Source: Clytia hemisphaerica (Eukaryota > Cnidaria > Hydrozoa > Leptothecata > Clytiidae). Taken from it: a stretch of 64,000 bases of DNA. Of the stretch, positions 37,201 through 52,200 are shown one piece after another. Positions within the stretch are counted from its first letter, which is position 1; each line of letters opens with the position of its first letter. The stretch lies in assembly GCA_902728285.1 (NCBI GenBank), contig CACVBU010001379.1, forward strand, positions 662,514 through 726,513, given 5' to 3'. The translations under genes were made by a program, and so were the position numbers. The notes beneath the pieces were generated by a model that was not told the DNA's origin, ran no database searches, and was given only the letters and a program-made list of their open reading frames with translations.

Positions 37201-40200
37201 GGTCAGAAGCCTCACTAAAATATCATTAACCCTTTAAGTGCCACGGTCATTTTTTTCTAATTTTTTTAAGGAAAATCGCTAGTTCAAACTTTAAAGGCTT
37301 ATATCTCCGGATCTAGAAGGAGATAGAAGCTCGTTTATAGTCCGTTGGATAGCTTAGAGTCTCCTCTTTCTTTTAGGTGCATTCGGCGCCGCCCGATTTA
37401 GGAAGGGCGGGTAATGGGGGGTAGGTAAGGGGAATTTCGCGGACCTGACTGAATTATAGAAAGGTGCCGAGTGGTAAAACTTCAAACTAATAGGGCCAAA
37501 TTTGGAGGTTCTTGGATCACTCGTTGACCAAAAATGGTCAAAAAACGGTCAAAATCTTAAAAAAGTGGATTTTTGTCAAATTTTTGCATTTTTTTTTGAC
37601 TTTTTAGCTTAAAATCTCGCTGAAAAGACTCACTTTTTTTTTGCTTGCCCATGAAGCCCAATCCGATTCCTACGAGTTAGACCAAAAATGACGATTTCTA
37701 ACTCAAACTGGGGCATTAGATAAAATATTACATAGCCCATGTCTGATATACACGACATTTGTACTTAAAGGGTTAAAGTATTCCTTGTCGGAAATATAAT
37801 TTTGAGTGTGTTAATTTTTAGCGTTTAAAAACTTTCTTAAATGCGAAAATGACAAAATTAAGAGAAAATGATCTACATTTTTCTACTTGACCGAATATCT
37901 GATGGTGGATTAGTCTACACAATAGACAGCTCCAGGCTTTTAGGCCTTACTCTTGGTCTATAGGCACTGCTATAGGCGGCCACTAGTAGCCTCCGCCGGG
38001 AATTGCTTATTAATAGGTTTAAACATAATAGACAACTTTCACAAAAGATGTTTATCAATAGAAACTCTCTATTGTTTCATTAAAACCTCAGTGCGCATGT
38101 GATTTATCCGGAGAATTTCAATATTCAAAACAAGAGCAGTGCTCATATCCCGAAGAGTAGGAGTTTTTCGCTCGAAACGAAGGAAGATATGACGTAGCCT
38201 AATGATGGATTGAATATAGTTGAATTGAATATAACTTTCTTTGTTTTCGCGTGGTACCTTGGAAAAAATATGGCGGTAAATTTTTCATTCAGCTAGGCAT
38301 TAGTGGGAAAACCACGCGGGCCTGGCAACTTATGAAAGGAAATAGTTGTAGCTGGAGTCATGTTTGATTTTTGTTTTGTTGGCAAACGTCAATCTCCAAG
38401 CCATGATAAACTCTAATTTGAATATCACTGGGTCAATAAAATCAAACTTATTTAAGAAACAACTGGTCTCAAATCCTGCTTAGAAAATTTACTTGTATAC
38501 TTGTTGGGTTCCAATAATTCATGGATGTTAAATGGAATGACGTCCAATTGCCGCTGCCTCTTTTTATTTTCTTCATGAAGTTTAGTTTTGAATCAATTCT
38601 TAGCAAAATAGTTTCTACAATAACAATGAACTTACCACATTTTATTGTACAGAAAACGTACGACATCTAATGGCTCACAGAAAAACTCTTCATCACCAAA
38701 CAAGACGAATGATGAAAACATGACAACGCCACGGAAAGATGAACGCAAATCTAGAACGTCAAGTGCTCGCAGTCTTCGTGAAGAGAAAAAGGTAAGCCGC
38801 CTTCGTAATATTCCATTTTTTACGTCGACCCTTATCAGTGACGTTATTTGACGGGGAATTAATGGGCAAGGCCAAATGGACAGGCTTAAAATTGGCCAAA
38901 GTTCGTCAAAGTGACTTTTTAACCGTTTAACTTGAGTCAGGTTGGTTAAAGTATGATAAGAAGAAAGAAATTACCCATTGGCTATACTAAACTTCGATCT
39001 TTAATAAAATTGTCAACATTTTGCTAAACCATTTGAGATATTCGATGAAGAATTAAGTCATCTTGACAATTTAGGTATTTCTATAACTTAAAAGTGTTTT
39101 TTATGACCCTAAGTTGCGTTCGTTTTAGGTAAGTGGCATGACGTTTGAGAACCTTACTTAAGGCTGGCGTAAAAATGTCAATATAAAGGCACTCCTTGTT
39201 TTCGAGATTTCGGTGGATTTTGTTTTGTTGTTGTTTTTCTCTATCTTTACACGTAAAAAAGGATTTCGAAATTAAGGCAGCCGGGTGATTCCATAAAAAC
39301 AAGGTCTTTCAAGATAAACGAAAGATGGGGCTTATGTTAAAGGAAGCATATAACTGCGCCTATTTTTTGAAGGATTTGTACCTTTTTCCTTCTCGTGCTG
39401 TTTTGATTTCTTCTTTTTTTGCATTGCAAATATTCAAAATATGAGTCGAGCAGACTTTCTCCTGAAACTTTAGCCAGATGCTCAAACTTTTTCTTTGTGT
39501 TATCTTCATCATCCCTTGTATTGCTGTCCTAACCCTATTCAACCTAGGCTTTTAGGGGCGGTTCAGAACTAGGGGGGGGGGGCTTTTCCTGTACCACCCC
39601 TTAACTTTTGATCTAGTGGGTCTTTTTGGATGAAATTTGGCACACAAGATCCTTGTCACATAAGATAACTTTTGACTAAAATTTTTTTTTGATGACGTCA
39701 CTCATCATACCCAAAGTGAGCAAAAACCAAAACTTTCCTTTGTTCTTATAAATAGCTATTGTATTCTAACAAAGGCTTTAGAAAAGGTTGCATGAGTTTA
39801 AAATGCTTATTTTATCCTAAATATTCAATAAATTACGGTTTAAACGATATATTTGACATAAATTTGTAAATTGGAAAAGTGTCAATTTTTGTGACACCTT
39901 ACTGTCAGAAAAGTCATCATGCTCAAGGTGTGAAAATTAATCTATCTTTTCAGGAGCTATTACCAATAAGTTGACCTCCGAACAGAAACAGCCCCCCCCC
40001 CTAGGCCAAATAGGGCTAAGGTAATGTAGACGGAAGTTTGCTTAATTGAAATTTAGTCTATCAATAATTTCGATTTTTTTTTTAACCGGGAGCTAAGGTA
40101 ATCTGAGTAATTTTGAGGGAATCTGAAGTTTTGGTCCAACTTCAACAGAGGTTTTTCATGTTTTGTTAAATTGCGTACTTTCAGCAAAAGTTGGAATCTG

Positions 40201-43200
40201 AGGACGCATTCCTTTATGCAAATCGAACGATTGCTTTCATAATGATCGAAGTTACATGAACAACCTATATAATTCGCGTCGGTATTCGGCTATTGCCGGC
40301 GCAAATGCTTACCATCCTATGATAGCACACTCGACTTTTGTCATCAATTTTGACTTCTCTAGTCTAAATGACTAATTCAGATATAGTAGAAAATTTAAGT
40401 ATAAGTATTGGAAGCAGCAAACTAATATTATCCCGTTACAATTATTTTATTTCCATATAACACCCATATTACATATATCGGACGGAGGATCGAGACAAAA
40501 ATACCATTAGATGCTAGAGATTTCCTCATATAACACCCATATTACTGTATTACACGGATTATAGACGACTCCAGTCTACCTCCTCCCGTGCTTTCACTAT
40601 AGGCTGACGTCGTTTTTAATGTTTTTTCTGTTCACTTTACTTTTCCTCTCATTCTGGTAGGCGTCGAGTACAACAACCACAGCGAATATAATCCGTCAAT
40701 CGAATGATGAAAAACACGAGCATGATGAAGAAGAAGATGAATATGAAAATGTGAGAAGATTCAATTCTTTTACTTTCCATAACTCGAACCTTTGTCTAAT
40801 AGTCCGAGATAATACCGCCCAATCTCGTCTTATTTCGTCATTATTCGATATCATTCTTTTTTTTCCCTAGCGCTCTGAAGAACTATTTCTACAGTTAACT
40901 CTCGCTAATTCGAACTCGAACGGGGAATCTTATTTGTTCGAATTACAGAGTGATTCTAATTATAAGAATTATTTCAAGTGGGTTTCTCCTTGACGGGGAC
41001 TGGGAATAAGTCCGGAATAAACGGAAAAAAATTTTTATGATGAAAAATCCTCATGCCAGTGTCTTCAAAATGACGAACAATACAATAAGGCTCAAAAGCG
41101 CCAAAAACGTAGGAAAAAACCTTATCGGAGTTTTTGATTTTTCTAAAAAAGCGATGCATTGTGGGATTGTTTCAGGGGTATTACAATAGAATTCCCTCGA
41201 GGAATTCCTAAGAGAGTTCTATTGTAATATCCCCCGAAACAATCCCACAATGCATCGCTTTTTTAGAAAAGTCAAAAACTCTAATATGATCTATTGAATT
41301 ATATAGACACAGTAGGTGGTTTCTCCATCCCGGCAAAGCTAAACTTTTGATCGGAGTTTTTTTGAAAATAGCTCTAATGGTAGCATGTATAAAGCTCAGT
41401 GGCAGCACCGTTGGACGTTATTTTTTCGGGAGTTTCTAAACTTCGACCAGAAATGACGACCACGACCGGCGACCACGACAAGCGATCAGATAAATTTGGA
41501 TTATCGAGTTTTTCCCTTTCTCCAACGTAGAGTGTCTCTCCTAATCATTTGAATATATATCATATTGAGGAGTAAACTCACCCCTGTCTCATCTATTTTT
41601 TTAAAGCCACGTGCCAAATACGTAAAACAACCATTTCGACGCTCTTGGAGCTTGATTATGGTGTCAATTTCTATCCTTTTGTATTATCAGCATCAAAATA
41701 ATTAGTGGCACCAAACTTTTTGAAAATGCTTTGAGAAGCTTTGTATTTCATCATCAGATTGTTATTTCTGTCGAATTTAGTCATTTTGTCAGCATAAAGA
41801 CAATAGAATAATTGATTAGATTCATATCTCTAAAACAGGCCTTCCCAATTTTTTCCAACTGACAAGTTCTATCTATTCATACTAAAGGCATCTCATTCAG
41901 CATGATTAAAATATTTGGTGTAGCAAAGCTTACAAACATCATACTTAATGACCCTGTCAATATTTTTGTCAAATAGTGTTATTTCGTCAAGAAAATGACT
42001 GGTTACTTCAAAGGTCAATTTTTAGTATTCTGAGGACTTGATTTAAACATTCTCTACGGTGGAGAGAGCATATAAACTCGATAATCCAAATTTATCTGGT
42101 CGTCGGTCGTGGTCGCTGGTCGTGGTCACCATTTGTCGATGTTTAGAAACTCCCTATTTTTTCATAATAAATACAATGGCCCCTTTATACGGGCACCTTT
42201 CTCAAAAAACTACGATCAAAGATGGTGGACATTACTTCTTATTCCAAGGTTTGTAAAGGTGTTTGGTATAAAAACAAAGCAACCCTAAAATTTGCCTTGA
42301 TACAAAGAATAGTACAAAACATGACACGTAAAATGCGGAAGAAATTAGAACAGTCGAGCCTCAACCAGCCCGGGGGCCACTTAATTCGTTTTTAATAAAT
42401 TGGATGGCGCTGATAAGTTGCGGTGTAACGAATGCACTCAGCAAATTCATACAACTCGGACCAGACCCTTTTTTGGAGAAACACAAACAGAAAATCACGA
42501 TAATCTTTTTCAAAATTTCGAGGTATTTTTGTGGTTCTATCTATGTTTCTTTCGAAAACTTTGATGGAGATGGGATTTGGAATGTTTTCCATTGTTTAGC
42601 TGTTTTTATATATATTTTTTGAAAACAAGAAATTCCAAGATGACGATTTCTATTAGTCTTACTTAACTGGACTCAGCGCCATCAAAATCATCAGGATGAA
42701 GTAGAAAGAAGTGCCAACAAAAAAAAGGAAAAATAATACGTTAGAGAATGAATATACAAAATAAGAGTATAATCGAAGATGGGTTAAAAGGTTATTAGAT
42801 TTATTTTTTCACTATTTAACGATTGGGATGATTTCCTAAATCTTCCTTCCGAGTATCCCCGTCATAGGAAATGATTATCAATACAAAATGTCAATATCGT
42901 CTTAAGATTGGAAATTTTCGTCCCAAACTCGTGCTATATACCACGCGTCATTCGCTGGACATTTCGAAATTCGAAATTGGTTGTAAAAGTTTCCCAATGT
43001 AATTCTTGAAAAAAAAGAAAATAGTGTGTCTTATTTTCTAATGATGTCATTTGTCGAGGCGTAGGAAATTTTCCTCTTTTCCTCGCGCATCCGAGAAATT
43101 TCCATTTCTGAATATTTTCTATATTAGATAGTTCAACCCCTTCTTTTCCGAGTGGTCTTAAAGTTTGAAATAAGAAAAACTTCTTGTAACAATAATATTC

Positions 43201-46200
43201 CATTATTGTATCAAGCTCTTGGTTGATTTTGAAGTTTGAATTCATTTTTACACTCATAAATTTCCCCTGGATAATCTTACACTCTTTTTTTATTAGAACA
43301 ATTTCGTAAGAACAGTAATGGTGCTCAAGAATACCAAAAAATGAGAACATTTAAAAACGATACTAAGCCTGGAATGACTGAATTTTGGGAAAATTAAGGA
43401 TCAAAATGGTACAAATAGGGTATCAAGCTAGAAATACCCCGAATCTGCCCTAAGAACAAGAACAGGATAAAAACGTTTTGAGGCAAAAAAAAATAAGAAC
43501 AGCTGAGCCTCAACAAAAATTTACTGGTTCTTATAACAAAAGAGTGTATTCTAATAAAAAAGTCTGATTTTACAAAATGGTAACCGCTTACATTTGAGAA
43601 ATTTCAATCCTCTTATCGCAAACTGTGCCATTTGTTTCCCTTAGTTAAATGTCCAGTTCAATATCATTATGCCCAAAATGACTTTTTACAATGGGCTTTT
43701 ACAATGGGTTTTTACCCCCATTGTTGAGGATATTGATTTTTCGAAGTATCGAACCCCCTGGATATCCTACTTTATTAGTAAAGACCCCCTGGATACCCAC
43801 TCTTAAAAATATGCTCAACCCCCTGGATATCCTCTCTTATAAAGATGCTTACCCCTGGATATCGTATTTTTTACCTGAAAAGACACTTTACCCCCTGGAT
43901 ATCCGCTCCCTTGTAGATATTTAACCCCCTGGATATCCACTTTTGAACAAAAATCGTTAACCCCCTGGATATCCGATATCCTCGACAAGGGGGGGGGCAC
44001 GGACTATTTCTGGAAAAGCTCCTTTGGAATGGCAACTCAAAACACTTCTGTAACAAAAAAAAGAAAGTTATGGTATCAAAAATGAAAAGCTTCCATGCAA
44101 AAAATGTTGTTAAGGTCTTGTTAGACGGTAACATTTTTGTGTAACATTTGCTAACATTTCTAAAAATAGAAGATTTCAAAAGTGTGCTCAAGAAATGTTA
44201 ACATATGTTACACGCAAACATTTTGTGTGTAACATTTGATTTTTTTTATTAAAAAAGAGAGAAAAAGAGAGAAAAAGAGAGAAAAATCGGCGAAAAAACA
44301 CGTGCGCACTTGAAGTATCCTTTTAAATTCCCTTTAAATGGCGGCATCCTTTGATTCAAAATGTTAACCATCGAGAGCAAATCATTTTTTTTTGATTTGC
44401 TATCTGCGCGTAACATTCGTTAACATTTGAATGTTTCTGAATGTTACACGCTTTTTTTTTTATAAGAATGGTGTAAATCCATTATATCATGGATATTCTT
44501 AACTTTTTTGGGAAAACCATCCAAAAATATTCTTACGGTATTCTTATGTTAAGATCGAAGTTGGCAATCTACAGGTTAAAATGCATTAAAAATGGCATTC
44601 TTAGGTTCAGTTGCTAAATTCCATGATGGTGATATTCTTACCATATTCTTAATTTTTTGGCCATTTTTCATCATGGACATTCTTATAAAGTGTATTCTTA
44701 TAAAAAAAAAAGCGTGTAATCAATGTTACACAGTAACATTTTGTACAACATTTGCTATTTTTAGAAAATGTTACACAAAAATGTTACCGAATGTTATCGT
44801 CTAACAAGACCTACGTTAATTTAATCTATGCTACGCTGTTTTTGATGTTTATTTGCACGTACAAGTTTTGAAATTTCTTGCTTTTAATTTTTATTATACT
44901 CTTTTAATTAGTTGTTGTCTAGCCTGGGGTCCACTTAAGGGCTCTGACCATTGAGTTTAAAGCCCGAAGGGCTAGAGTTCAATCTCTAACCTTTCTCAGG
45001 CAAGAAAAAGTGAAGCCTTAAAAAATGCGCCGCATTTTTGACGACAGATTGAATCTAGCAATTCCTTTGTTTACGATTGATATTTTTTTCGAAATTTAGC
45101 GGTAAATTTTAGTTTCAATCTGTCATTTGTGCAAAAACCAGGCGAGCCGCTCAACTTTGGTAGGATTTGTTGGCTTCAAATCCTACCAAAGAGATTGACT
45201 TCTAGCCCTTCGGGCTTATACTTCATTGGCTCTGACCATAGTCGGAAAATTGATTTTAGTATTTCAACATAAAAGTTTTAACAAAGAATTGCTTTTATAA
45301 ATTGCTATTTAATCAAATCCCTTAAGAGTAATTAAGAATTTAATTGCAAAAATGACGTTATGAACTTTAAAAAGAAGTTAATGATATGTTGCATCATCTT
45401 TTATAAAAAGTGCTAAGTTTTAATGGGTAATTAGCCTTTTTGTTTGGAATTTTTTACAAACTGTCCGCAAAGAATTGAACTGTTTTAAATTTTTCAGAAA
45501 ATTTTCTGAATTAATGCATCAAAAGATATGACTGTTTTTGGGACAAAAATTGGGATGGAAAATTGGTCAAAAAGCACTATTTTGAAGATTTTGATGCAAA
45601 TAAGCTTTTAGAAAGATTTTTCGAAAAAATTATTTTAGTTCGGTAAAAGATACACCGCAAAAAATTTTTCAACATGTTTTTTCATTGCCGAAAATAAGCT
45701 CTTCAAAGTTAAAATACTCTTCTTTGCAAAAGTCTTCATTTTCTTCTTCATCAAATTTTTTCATTGCGATTCTTAAATTTTCAGACTCAAGGATAATTGG
45801 CCTAACAGAAAATGTATAACATGTCACAGTTTTGTGGGCTACATCAAGTAGAACTTTATATTTTGTAAGTGGCAAATGTTAAAAATTCACCATGGTCAGA
45901 GCCCTTAAAGATTTTTTAAAGACTGGATGGCGCGATTAAGTGGTCCGGTAGTATTTTTCTTTCGTTGTTTTTGCCAGGAAAAAAAGAATGAAGCAATGTT
46001 TTTATTTGAAAATAAGGGATTCAAAATCTGTTATTGATGTTTGTTTCTCATTCTTAATTATATTTTTCAACTTCAAGTAGCTTTTTTGTTATTTGGATTT
46101 TAAACGTTTTTTTTTTTCATAATGGCAACCTCGTCGAACGCTCCTAGTCTGCTTCACTGGACTTAGCGTCATCTAAAATTACACGCATTTTTTATAAGAA

Positions 46201-49200
46201 TACACTTTATAAGAATGTCCATGATGAAAATGAATATGGTAAGAATATCACCAGCATGGAATTTAGCAACTGAACCTATAAGAATGCCATTTTAATTGCC
46301 AATTTCGATCTTAACCTAAGAATACCGTAAGAATATTTTTGGGTGATTTTCGCCAAAAAGTTAAAAATATCCATGATGAAATGAAAAAACACCATTCTTA
46401 TAAAAAAAAGCGTGTATTAGGAAGCAAAGTTCAGCCAGAAGTAGACTCTAGTCTAGTTGTTGTCTAATAAAAATTCATGATCATTTCACAGGCTATCATT
46501 TCCATTCAATCCTCATGGCGTGGTCATAACGCCCGTCGAGGCTATCTAAACACCATCCCTCGAAACGACATTTCAATGACGTCACGTGATCAAGATATCG
46601 ATCAGACGGATGAGGATGTTTCGCTTATTCAATCCACATTCAGAGCGCATGTCCAGAGAAGCCGAGTATTAAAAAAGGCTGAAAGTCAAAGGTAAAGCTT
46701 GAGTGTGTTATTAAAGTCAAAAGGCTGTGTGCCGAGGAATCAAAAGTATCACTCAGTTTTTTAAACAGACTTCTAACAGCTCGCAGTAAAATGCTGGAAC
46801 TCTTTATAATCGAATTGCAAAGTTGTCGATACTTTATATTGGAGCCTGTAGGATTTTTAGCACAGAAAATTAACAAAGCCGGCTTTGGAGAATTATACTT
46901 TAAATGCATCTCTGCTAAAATTCAGAAGGATAAACCCTATTCATACAAGGCTTTTAGGGTCAGTTTAGAACTAGGGGAGGACTTGCTTTTCCTGTACCAC
47001 CCCTTGACTTTTGATCTAATTGGTCTTTTTGAATGAACTTTTGCACACAAGATCTTTTTTAACTTGTGAAGATCTGAAAGAGATCGTTATTTTGCAATCT
47101 GTTTTTTTTGGTTTATCTTCGAGTAGATACATATCGAAAGTCTAACCTCGACTGTGGTTGCAAAACTACTTAACAACCATTCAGATATTCTTAGGTTATA
47201 AAACATAAAACAGTCAAAGACTGAAGAATTACTTAAAACATAAAACATAACTTTCATCAGTTATTTCGCGTAGGTTTCAGGCCGAAACATAGCGGTATTT
47301 TCTCACGAAACTTCTAAATCAATCCAAAACCCTTTTATAGGATTTACCCCTTTATTTCATTATCAACGTCCCAAAATATTTTGTGGGTGTAGTGACATTT
47401 TGAAATCATTTGCAAAAGATTTTAGCAGGACTTTTATCGTTTTAAAATGCACGCTTTTTTATAAGAACACGAGACTGAAAATTGGCCAAAACCTAAGAAC
47501 AAATTAAGAACAATCTGAGCCTCAGCTCTTGCAAATATTTAAAAACTACCTAAATAAGACCAAGACTGAATCCAATGTGTAAACGCAATTCTTTTTATAT
47601 ATTGAAACCAATTTCCGTTTTTGTTTTGATTCAATTTTCACTTTGTCTTCCATAGGAAGAATTCAGTAAACCAACGAAGACAAGCAAAAACGGATGACTT
47701 TGAGTCTGGAAACGATTCCGATAGTGACGATGACGATGTCGTGATCGGGAGCAGTGCAAGTCTATCTCGTTACCGTGGAAATAACCCACCCACGCCCACC
47801 AAACGCCAATCAAAATCACGTGACCCTACTATTTATAAAGATCCAGAAGTTTCAGGGGAATGGTACCAAAATAAGAACAAAGGTCGGTCACGTGATAACA
47901 TGTCTCAATTTATGCATGAAAACGAGGCTGAGGATGAGAGAAGAAGGAAGGTTGATGACATTCGAAAGAACAGTAGACACCGATATGAAGGTATTTAAAA
48001 AGTTCTGATCAAACCTAAACCATTTAACCCCCTGTTCACATTTTCCTTATTTGCATTTCCGTATCTACAGTTGACGCTCTCTAATTCGATAGTTAAGGGG
48101 AATTGGATTTTCATCGAATAAGGGAGCGTATCGAGTAGTAGAACGTCGAATATAATTGAATTTTGACCGTAAACGACATAAATGCGTACATCTTTCTTCC
48201 ATAGCTCCCGACTACTCGAACTTTCCAAACTGTTCTTTTTAGCTCTGACTGCACACCTTTGAATTCGGGTAAAATCCCAGCTTACTCAAAAACATTTAGA
48301 TTTTGATATTAGATCCGGGTATGCTTCAATTGTGGTATCAATAACTAAATATTGACAATAACAAACACACACTATCAGCAATTTTGAACAATAAAAACAG
48401 TACAATGTAGTCTCAATAAAACAGCCGTAATGACGGCTGCAAACTCCGGTAATTATCATTTTTGAATAGCGAACCATTATGCAAACATTTTTATCGTGGT
48501 CAGCCTTTGTTAATACATCTAACAACAATTTAAAAGAGTATATCCTAGTAAGTGCGAGCACAAACGCAAACCAAATTGGGAAATCAAACGGGAAAGATCG
48601 GTAAATCGAACCCGACTATCGCCATTAATCGGATTTACGCACAATTACAAATGAAAAACACTGATTTTAAGAAACTCCGTAACTGGAGTTTAATAACTCG
48701 AACATGCACAGGAAATCGAAATTTGTTAGAGTTGTGAAATTTTCGAGTTATGGAGTAAGGTTTATAAGGCAGGAACTGAAGGAACCAGAGTGCAGAGAAC
48801 TTTTTCGAGTGCAGATACAGACACTTTTAATAGCATAAATTTTCACGGGAATTAAATTTCGTGGTTGAGCTCATCTGCGAAATTATGAGATTTTGCGGGG
48901 ACTTAATTTCGTGGATGACATTATCGGGAGACAACTATTTCAAGATTTTGTCTTTTTACTGCAAAAATTGCATATGTTGTTGTTGAAATACGCATTATTA
49001 GCGCTTCTTTGATGCCAATTAGCATTTTAAAAGCAGTTATTTGACATTTTTTTGAGCTTTGTTCAAAAAAAAATTTCATGGATTTCTTTTGGACTGAATC
49101 TCGCGGATGACACCCAAATCCGCGAAATCCGCGAAATTTAATAATCCCCGCGAAAATTTATCCAATTAAAGTATATCATCAGTAATTTTTTTGCTTACAC

Positions 49201-52200
49201 TCCAATTTCAAATGAAAGAAAGCCAACATTAAGAAATTTAGCTTAAAATGACTGAATGTTAAGAAAATCAAGACTCGTAAAAATAGCAAAAAAAACTATT
49301 CAAATAGGGTATTTTGCGCCTAAAAACGGCATTCTTAACATAATGATAGCAGATAAACGGGATAAGAAAAAAGAACATCCGAGTCTGTAACAAAAGTTCA
49401 AGAGAACTTATGAAGAAGGATATTTTAAGATTGAAATACAGTCAAAGTCAAGTCAAGTATTCTTTGAAGCTCTATGGCCAATCCAATCCTTGTTGGGTTT
49501 AGATTGTAAACTTTTATTATTATTATTATTATTTTTAATAACCTAAACTTGAACGGTTTTTCCTGTTTCCTGAGAGGAGCTGAGGCTCGATTGTTCTTAT
49601 CTATTTGGCACTTTGAGCCTCAAATTGTTCTTATCTTGTTCTTATATTCAGAAAAAAATCGAGGTATTATAGGTTTTATACCCTGCTTATACTATTTTGA
49701 CCCTTCATTTGCTCCAAATTCAGCCATTTCAGGCCTAGGGTACGTTGTTCTTGAGTTGTTCTTATTTCCCAGCAATGTTAAACGTGTTTACTTTGTTCCT
49801 TGAAAATGAATTTCATTTTACGTTTAAACGTACCTGTATCGTTATGTAACTCAACGCGCGTACATACTCTAACTTAGAAAATTGATCTGACCAAACTTAT
49901 GTTACATAAAGTAGATTATAGATATATTTTCGGATTTAAGAGTATGCTTGAAGCCGGAAGGCCTTCCTCCATGTCCTGCTGGTGCTGGTTAAGATAGTAT
50001 TCGAAAGTGTCGGCATATGGATAAACTCTCGAACTTCTATTATCCGAATCTTTCTATAACTTTTTTCCAGTTCCTGTCGTAGTCAAGGAGAAAACCTCTC
50101 TAAAATATTTTCTGTAATTATTCGGATCTCTCTGTAATTCGAACAAATAAGATTCCCCGTTCGAGTTCGGACTAGCGAAAGACAACTGTAGTAAAAATAA
50201 GATTTTTTTTAAGTCATTTCTATTTATCTTTCATGCTTCATGTGGTTTTCTTTGAGTTATCTTTACAAAATCGTCTACGCAAAAAACTATGATAAGTTTT
50301 GCAATCCTGTTACTGCATTTCACGTAAACAAGGTATTCTTTCTTCTATTCTTCCAAACAGATTCTTCACTGAAGAAATTGAAATCTTCTTCCTCTCCATG
50401 GCAACAGAAACCATCAGCCAATCAGATTGAAGAAAGCGATGAAGAAGACAACAGGGCGCCATTTACCAAAAAATCATCATCTAATCGAAAGGAAGGTAAC
50501 GGAAATATTCCATCTTTTTGTCTTGATTCCCTCGTCAAATTAGACACCCCTGTGTCACAGACCCGTTGGGACTCCAGCCCCACTGGAAAATTTGGCAAAA
50601 ATTTCTTCCCCGGTGGGAAAATACCCTGGAATTTCAGCCCCACTAGCAATTTGACTTTGATTTCATCCCCATTTGAGACCCAATGTTTAGAAATTGCACT
50701 CTAAAACCATCCCAATTGGATTTTTTCACCTAGGAACAATAAAATTTCTATCCCCATTGAGATTTCAATAGGAATTTTTATTCCCACTGAGGAAAAAGTT
50801 CCACCGGGGCTGTGAGACAGGGATGTAGTTAGATTTTAGCTTATAATTTCGATAACTGAACCTTGAGTCCGTACCACTTAGATCATTTTTTTAAAAGATT
50901 GAAGGAAAAAGGGACGCTGAAAGTAAATTGTCTGAATCTAAACTTTATTCGGCATCAATTAAATGTGATTCTACATAAGAAATTAAACATCCCATCTTTG
51001 TGAAAAGTTTTTATGAGGTTTTCTATGGACAAGAATATTTTTCCGATTTTTTTTTATCCAATACGTGTCGTCGAGTTTCTGTCCGTTTCTTTTCATCCCC
51101 ACTGACTGAAAAAATCCTACCGAAGGGGGTGTTCAAAACAAAACATGATTTAGTCTGTGGTTTGATCTTTATCGATTTTTTTGGCGCAGGAACATCCTAA
51201 AACTTACTGGTGCAGCTGATTATCGCTTGAAAACGACTTTCCTCTATTTTCTCTTGTTCTAATCGAAATTTTCGATGAAAATTCTAACTGTTACTTAAAG
51301 CCATTAATTTTTTTGTTTTTTTTTGCGTTTTCTCGAGATTTTCCAATGACTTCAAACCGATATTGTCATATATAGTCCACAGGGATGAAACCTTTATCTA
51401 TTCAAAAATGAAAAAATAGAAAACAATATACATGTATTTGAAGAAATTCATGAAGTTTATGAACAGCTATCTTCTATTAGGAGATTCGGTGGCAGAGCAT
51501 TTTGTGCTTACAGTGACTCTTCAGCACTGCATACTGCACCCTGGCTGAACAGATCAGCAGAAGACAGAATTTCACAGCATCTCAGCGCCATAAAACTAAC
51601 TCACTCCCCTTGTCTCGTAGGCTCGATTAGTATACAGCTTGTTCAATATATTTTGTACACGGAAAATTTATGCAAGTTATATAATTTTAGACAAGGAAAA
51701 AATAAGATTTTTCTAACAGAGGCTTTAAATTTTTCCCTTTTCGGCCAGCTGGTTGACCAGGAAACACCTTGAAAAGGATTTCAAAATGGTGTATATGGGG
51801 TTCTAAATTTATGTAATCTACTGACACGATAAATGGACTCTGACTTGGCTTTTTTTACTGGTGCAAACTGTTCCAAAACAAGAAATTTTGGCGGGAAAAA
51901 AATTTGGCCAACTGAGCCCATTTGCCAATTTTGGTGCCATTTGGCAGATTTTATTTTGGCGATTTGATAAAATTTCTAAATTTGGCAGGAATTAATTTTG
52001 GCCCTATAAATCTAAATTTGGCGGGAAGAAGTTTTGGCAAATTTGGCAAATTTTTGAGGCAATTCATCAAATTCGTCGATATTTCTTTTCGAGTCGTGTT
52101 TTTTTGTTATATAACATTAACCGCAGTATTTTGGATCATCAAAAATCTCCTAAAAATAATCCGTCCTAATACCTGCATATGGTATGCTAATAGAAAGTGC

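Noticed and set aside
42934-43350. 138-codon minus-strand frame
   Set aside because: No domain recognised, AT-rich composition, ends in non-coding repeats; kept out for lack of support.
45669-45875. 68-codon acidic frame on the minus strand
   Set aside because: It lies within a TTAA-flanked element and shows no transposase motif.
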